A stretch of DNA of 27,633 bases from an uncultured Lachnospiraceae bacterium. Lineage in GTDB: Bacteria > Bacillota > Clostridia > Lachnospirales > Lachnospiraceae. This document shows positions 23,138 to 27,633 of the stretch, one piece after another (the first letter of the stretch is position 1; each line of letters opens with the position of its first letter). The stretch lies in assembly GCA_910576895.1 (NCBI GenBank), contig CAJTJZ010000016.1, positions 39,854-67,486 on the forward strand. Reading direction: 5' to 3'. The notes below the pieces were generated by a model, which made no database searches, was not told the DNA's origin, and saw only the letters and a program-made list of their open reading frames with translations. The translations under genes were made by a program, and so were the position numbers.

Positions 23138-26100
23138 TTAAACTGCCATAAAATCAAACATAGATAATTGATTTGATTCTGGCAAATTCCCTAAAAGTCC
23201 CAGCCTATGCATAGTATCCACAGCCGTCTGTGTAATCTTACATCGTTCCTTAAATTCCTCCCTTGAATGGAATTTTCCTTCTCTTGCCGCTTCTGCCACA
23301 CCATCTGCTGCTTTATCTCCCAATCCATCAATGGTACTTAAGGATGGCATCAGTTTTCCATTTACAATCTTAAACCGATGAGCCGATGCTGTAAAAATAT
23401 CAATTGGTTCAAATTCAAATCCTCTTGCATACATTTCTTGTACAATTTTCATATCTTTCCATACATCTTGTTCTTTTTTTGTCAATTCATTGATTCTTTT
23501 CTTATAATCAGATAGATGTTTCTCTAATACATCCCTTCCAAGACACATAAGTTCATAATCAAATGCCGAAGCACGAATACTAAAGTAAGCGGCATAATAT
23601 GCCAAGGGATAATATACTTTAAAATATGCAATTCGCAATGCCATCATAACATAAGCAACAGCATGTGCTTTTGGAAACATATATTTAATTTTTTTACAAG
23701 ATTCAATATACCACTCTGGAACAGATTGCTCCCGCATGGCTTGTTCCATTTCCGGTGTCAACCCTTTTCCTTTTCGCACACTCTCCATAATTTTAAAAGC
23801 AAGTCCTTTTTCCAGTCCTGCATGAATTAAATATGTCATAATATCATCTCTTGTACAAATAGCAGTTGCTAGTGTACAATCCCCATTTTGAATGTAATAT
23901 TGTGCATTGCCAAGCCATACATCTGTACCATGAGAAAGTCCAGAAATCCTTACAAGTTCTGAAAATGTTTTTGGTCTTGTATCCCGAAGCATCTGCATAA
24001 CAAATTCTGTTCCAAACTCTGGTACTCCAAGCGAACCAAGATCACATCCTCCAATATCCTCTGGCGTAATATTGAGTGCCTTTGTACTTTCAAATAAAGA
24101 TAACACTTTTTCATCATCCATACGAATAAGTTTTGCATCAACACCTGTTAAGTCCTCTAACATACGAATCATACTAGGATCATCATGTCCAAGGATATCA
24201 AGTTTTAAAAGATTGTGATCAATCGAATGATAATCAAAATGCGTTGTAATAATATTTGTTCCCATATCATTCGCTGGATGCTGCACTGGTGTAAAAGAAT
24301 CAATTTCTTCGCCAAGCGGCAATACTACAATTCCACCCGGATGTTGTCCTGTTGTTCTTCTTACCCCAACACATCCTTGCACAAGACGATTGATTTCTGG
24401 CATTCTTTTATGAATTTCCCGTTCCTCATAATATTTTTTTACCATACCAAACGCTGTTTTATCTGCAAGTGTACCAATCGTTCCAGCACGATATGTCTGT
24501 CCTTTTCCAAAAATAACTTCAGTATAATCATGTGCTTTACTTTGATATTCTCCTGAAAAATTTAAATCAATATCAGGTTCTTTATCTCCATAAAATCCAA
24601 GGAATGTTTCAAATGGAATTTCATGTCCTTCTTTACTTAATGGTTTCCCACAAATAGGACAATTCCTATCTGGCATATCACAGCCAGATCTTCCTGCAAA
24701 AGCACGTACTTCTTCAGAATCAAAATCAGAATAATGACAATTCAGACAATAATAATGTGCAGAAAGTGGATTTACTTCGGTAATTCCTGCCATCGTAGCT
24801 GCAAAAGAAGATCCTACCGATCCTCTCGATCCTACAAGATAACCATCTTCATTTGATTTCCAAACTAACTTTTGTGCAATAATATACATCACTGCAAATC
24901 CATTGCCAATAATAGAGTCTAGTTCCTTTTCCAGTCGCTTCGATACCTGCATTGGCAGATTTTCTCCATAAATAAAATGAGCCTTATTATAACAAATTTC
25001 CCTTAAATTTTCATCTGAATTTTCAATCACTGGCGGACATTTATCTGGTCGCACTGGTGAAATTCTCTCTATCATATCAGCAATTAAATTTGTATTTGTA
25101 ATAACAACTTCTTCTGCCTTTTCTTTTCCCAGATATTCAAATTCTTTTAACATTTCCTCTGTTGTACGAAGATAAAGAGGTGCTTGATTATCTGCATCTT
25201 TAAATCCCTTACTTGCCATAATAATTCTTCGATATACCTCATCTTCCGGATCAAGAAAATGTACATCACAAGTAGCAACGACTAATTTATGATATTTTTC
25301 TCCAAGTGCAACAATTTCTTTATTTTTATCTTCCAAATCTTTGATAGAACGAATATCATGTTTTTCACTTTCAATCATAAATTGATTATTACCAAGTGGT
25401 TGTATTTCCAGATAATCATAAAATTTTACTAATCTCTCTATCTCCCATTCTGGCTCATTTCGCAAAAGAGCCTGATAAAGCTCTCCTGCTTCACAAGCTG
25501 AACCAATTAATAAACCCTCTCTATATTTTAAAAATAAACTCTTTGGCACTCTTGGCCGCCGATTATAATAGGAAAGATGTGACAGAGAAACAAGCTTATA
25601 TAAATTAATACGTCCAATGTTATTTTTTGCTAAAATAATCGCATGACTTGTTGGCATCTTTTTAATAATTTCTTCAGAAATTTCCCGCAAAGAATCAATT
25701 TGAGAAAGCTTTCTAATCCCTTTTTCCTTTAACATAACAAGAAATTTCTTATAAATTTCTGCTGTTGCCATCGCATCATCGACAGCACGATGATGGTTCT
25801 CTAAACTAATATTTAATTCTTTACAGACAATATGTAATTTATAATTTGTTAAATGTGGCAGTAAAATTCTGGCAATTGCAACGGTATCTACAGAAGTAAA
25901 TCCTACTTTTATCTGCAAAAGCTCTGCTTTTTTACGAATAAAACCAACATCAAAAGAAGCATTATGTGCCACTAAAATACAATTTTCACAAAACTTTAAA
26001 AACTTAGGCAAAACCTCCTCAATTCGTTCTGCATCTTTTACCATTTCATTCGTTATACTTGTTAATTTTGTAATTTCTTCTGGAATTGGAATCTCTGGAT

Positions 26101-27568
26101 TAATAAAGGTACTAAATGTTTCTGTAATCTCTCCTCCTACTAATTTCACTGCTCCAATTTCAATAATTTTATCCTTTACTGGTCCAAACCCTGTAGTTTC
26201 AATATCAAAAACGATACTTGGCACATCTAATTCCTGTCCCCTATCATTTGTAACACTATCTTTACAATCATCCACTAAGTAAGCTTCCATGCCATAAATT
26301 ACTTTAAAATCCTCCTCATGGCTCACCGCATGATTGGCATCTGGAAATGATTGTACCACGCCGTGATCCGTTATTGCAATAGCGGAATGTCCCCATTCTT
26401 TTGCACGCCCGATAAGTTCTTTTACAGGTACAACAGCATCCATATCGCTCATCATCGTATGTGCATGAAGTTCCACTCTCTTTTTTTCACTCTGATCGAT
26501 ACGTTTTGTTGTAAAATCAGGAATTGTCTTGATACCACGAATAGAAGTAATGCTGATTTCATGTTCAAATTGATCAAGTTGTGCATTTCCTGCCAGTTTT
26601 AAAAAAGCACCCCTTTTTAAATAATTTACAATTTCATCTCTTTGTTCCTTTTGCAAAAATAGTTTCCCTGCAATCGTATCCGTAAAATCAGAAATAAAAA
26701 ATACCATTAAAATCTTTCCATTGCGAAGCTCTCGTTCCTTTACTTCTTGTACTTTTCCTTGAATTACAACATCACCAAGTTCTTCTTGAATTTCTATCAT
26801 CGGAACTACTTCACCTTCAAATGGTCGTCCAAAGAAAATAGAAGGATCGTCAGGAAGCTTTTTCCGATAGGTATAATTTCCTTCGTTTTTTGCCTTTGCT
26901 GTCTGATTATAAGAATTACGATCTTGCTTCGCTGGTTTCTTAACGGTTTCTTCTGCTTTTTTTATTTTTAAATCCTTTATAGTGTTCATTTTTTCAGAAA
27001 TTTCGGGAAGTTCAGAAATTTTTGCAGATTTATTTTCTATTGTAACAAATTCAATTTCCTCTGGTTTTTTTTCTGGCAAAAAATAAGAAAAAGAAAGTGT
27101 AATATCAAAACCAAATTTTTCTACAAAGATAGTTCTTACAAAATGACAAATTTCTTCCTGCCTTGCCCTTGTAAATAGATTTTCCTCTGTATGTAATAAA
27201 ATTGTATCTTCCTGAATTTCATAATTACTATTTTTAAAAATATAATAATTAAAAATATTTTGTTCCTTTAAATCTTCTAAAAAAGATTCTCTATACTTTT
27301 CAAATAATTCAGCAAACGTATATTCCTTTGAAAAACAATAACGTTCCAGTATTCTTGGCACAATCCCAATTTTTCCAAAAATCTGCCGTTTTAACTGAAA
27401 TTCCATTTCTCGAAGTTTATTTCTTGGTATTAATTCTTCTGCTATAATATAAATTTTCACTACTTTTTGTGAGCGTGACATTAAAACACGTTCTACCTCA
27501 ATATGGTAGAACGCTTCCATTAGGTTTTCCTTACAATCCATTCCAAGAAATGCCTGAAAAAACTTCAT
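23138..27568 (-). CDS. polC: DNA polymerase III alpha subunit, PolC type
   Basis: Main replicative polymerase of low-GC Gram-positives, with built-in 3'-5' proofreading. The 1476 residues are in PolC order: an N-terminal domain (about 1-240), OB fold (about 250-345), PHP domain opening VELHAHTMMSDMDAVV (365-380), the DnaQ-like exonuclease inserted in PHP (451-611; FDIETTG, HNASFD, HHRAVDDA), the PHP remainder, then the polymerase: GSRGSVGSS (913-921), a zinc site with C941, C944, C963, C970 and C973, and PDIDLNFSGEYQ with catalytic D999 and D1001. Slightly longer than B. subtilis PolC (about 1437). No intein or frameshift seen. ATG at 27568 with GAGGTG. Confidence 0.98.
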   Translation of the reverse strand: MKFFQAFLGMDCKENLMEAFYHIEVERVLMSRSQKVVKIYIIAEELIPRNKLREMEFQLKRQIFGKIGIVPRILERYCFSKEYTFAELFEKYRESFLEDLKEQNIFNYYIFKNSNYEIQEDTILLHTEENLFTRARQEEICHFVRTIFVEKFGFDITLSFSYFLPEKKPEEIEFVTIENKSAKISELPEISEKMNTIKDLKIKKAEETVKKPAKQDRNSYNQTAKAKNEGNYTYRKKLPDDPSIFFGRPFEGEVVPMIEIQEELGDVVIQGKVQEVKERELRNGKILMVFFISDFTDTIAGKLFLQKEQRDEIVNYLKRGAFLKLAGNAQLDQFEHEISITSIRGIKTIPDFTTKRIDQSEKKRVELHAHTMMSDMDAVVPVKELIGRAKEWGHSAIAITDHGVVQSFPDANHAVSHEEDFKVIYGMEAYLVDDCKDSVTNDRGQELDVPSIVFDIETTGFGPVKDKIIEIGAVKLVGGEITETFSTFINPEIPIPEEITKLTSITNEMVKDAERIEEVLPKFLKFCENCILVAHNASFDVGFIRKKAELLQIKVGFTSVDTVAIARILLPHLTNYKLHIVCKELNISLENHHRAVDDAMATAEIYKKFLVMLKEKGIRKLSQIDSLREISEEIIKKMPTSHAIILAKNNIGRINLYKLVSLSHLSYYNRRPRVPKSLFLKYREGLLIGSACEAGELYQALLRNEPEWEIERLVKFYDYLEIQPLGNNQFMIESEKHDIRSIKDLEDKNKEIVALGEKYHKLVVATCDVHFLDPEDEVYRRIIMASKGFKDADNQAPLYLRTTEEMLKEFEYLGKEKAEEVVITNTNLIADMIERISPVRPDKCPPVIENSDENLREICYNKAHFIYGENLPMQVSKRLEKELDSIIGNGFAVMYIIAQKLVWKSNEDGYLVGSRGSVGSSFAATMAGITEVNPLSAHYYCLNCHYSDFDSEEVRAFAGRSGCDMPDRNCPICGKPLSKEGHEIPFETFLGFYGDKEPDIDLNFSGEYQSKAHDYTEVIFGKGQTYRAGTIGTLADKTAFGMVKKYYEEREIHKRMPEINRLVQGCVGVRRTTGQHPGGIVVLPLGEEIDSFTPVQHPANDMGTNIITTHFDYHSIDHNLLKLDILGHDDPSMIRMLEDLTGVDAKLIRMDDEKVLSLFESTKALNITPEDIGGCDLGSLGVPEFGTEFVMQMLRDTRPKTFSELVRISGLSHGTDVWLGNAQYYIQNGDCTLATAICTRDDIMTYLIHAGLEKGLAFKIMESVRKGKGLTPEMEQAMREQSVPEWYIESCKKIKYMFPKAHAVAYVMMALRIAYFKVYYPLAYYAAYFSIRASAFDYELMCLGRDVLEKHLSDYKKRINELTKKEQDVWKDMKIVQEMYARGFEFEPIDIFTASAHRFKIVNGKLMPSLSTIDGLGDKAADGVAEAAREGKFHSREEFKERCKITQTAVDTMHRLGLLGNLPESNQLSMFDFMAV

Positions 27569-27610
27569 TTACATTTACACCTCATTTAACTAAACTGTGC
27601 AAGAATTCTC

Positions 27611-27626
27611 CCACCTCTATAGGTGG
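27611..27626. repeat. Small perfect hairpin upstream of polC at the window edge
   Basis: CCACCT (27611-27616) and AGGTGG (27621-27626) with a 4-nt loop. No T tract follows within the window on either strand. The 27569-27633 stretch otherwise holds only the polC ribosome binding site; the gene upstream is outside the window. Confidence 0.5.
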
Positions 27627-27633
27627 TGAAATG

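Noticed and set aside
24215..26971. Plus-strand ORFs of 70-113 codons inside polC
   Set aside because: They are antisense to a complete, conserved polC and rich in Cys/Phe/Ser, as expected from reverse reading of AT-rich coding DNA.

Overview
The window is a compact, AT-rich stretch of a Gram-positive Firmicutes chromosome. Every gene I can support (23, one cut by the window edge) lies on the minus strand, so transcription runs from high to low coordinates. Signs of a low-GC Clostridia genome, most likely Lachnospiraceae, are a PolC-type replicative polymerase, a PASTA kinase/PP2C pair, a YlqH-like FlhB fragment beside rnhB, and the Bacillus/Clostridia order priA-def-fmt-rsmB-rlmN-prpC-prkC-rsgA-rpe-thiN. 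The family-level placement is inference. I see no tRNA, rRNA, CRISPR array, prophage or transposase gene.

Region A (27.6 to 19.3 kb): polC, then rplS with its own probable promoter, structured leader and terminator, then lepB, rbgA, rnhB, a stand-alone FlhB C-terminal domain gene and yraN. These serve replication, 50S assembly, protein export and RNA/DNA-hybrid repair, in the tight syntenic block common to Firmicutes.

Region B (19.2 to 13.4 kb) is the accessory and most interesting part. A secreted Big_2 / beta-solenoid surface protein has its own extended -10 promoter and a very strong terminator. A three-gene operon follows: a CpsB/YwqE-type PHP tyrosine phosphatase fused to a secreted N-terminal domain, a long charged linker and a membrane helix; a Wzz/CpsC-like membrane adaptor; and a CpsD-type bacterial tyrosine kinase ending in seven YYGx units. 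A terminator closes the operon. No glycosyltransferase, flippase or polymerase accompanies it in this window, so it looks like an orphan tyrosine-phosphorylation module whose phosphatase has receptor-like topology.

Region C (13.4 to 0 kb) starts from a consensus-like promoter (TTGAAA-N17-TATAAT) and reads priA, def, fmt, a YugP-type membrane zinc peptidase, rsmB, rlmN, PP2C phosphatase, prkC, rsgA, rpe, thiN and the 5' three quarters of ychF. Most spacers are under 50 bp and rlmN overlaps the phosphatase gene. The exception is the rsgA-rpe spacer, which carries four tandem 27-nt units, each able to form an RNA hairpin; stems are preserved while loops vary.

No gene-free stretch exceeds 300 bp. 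The largest spacers are polC-rplS (217 bp), rsgA-rpe (213 bp), rplS-lepB (210 bp), yraN-surface protein (179 bp), cpsD-priA (154 bp) and surface protein-cpsB (143 bp); each is described below. The 65 bp upstream of polC hold only a small hairpin at the window edge.
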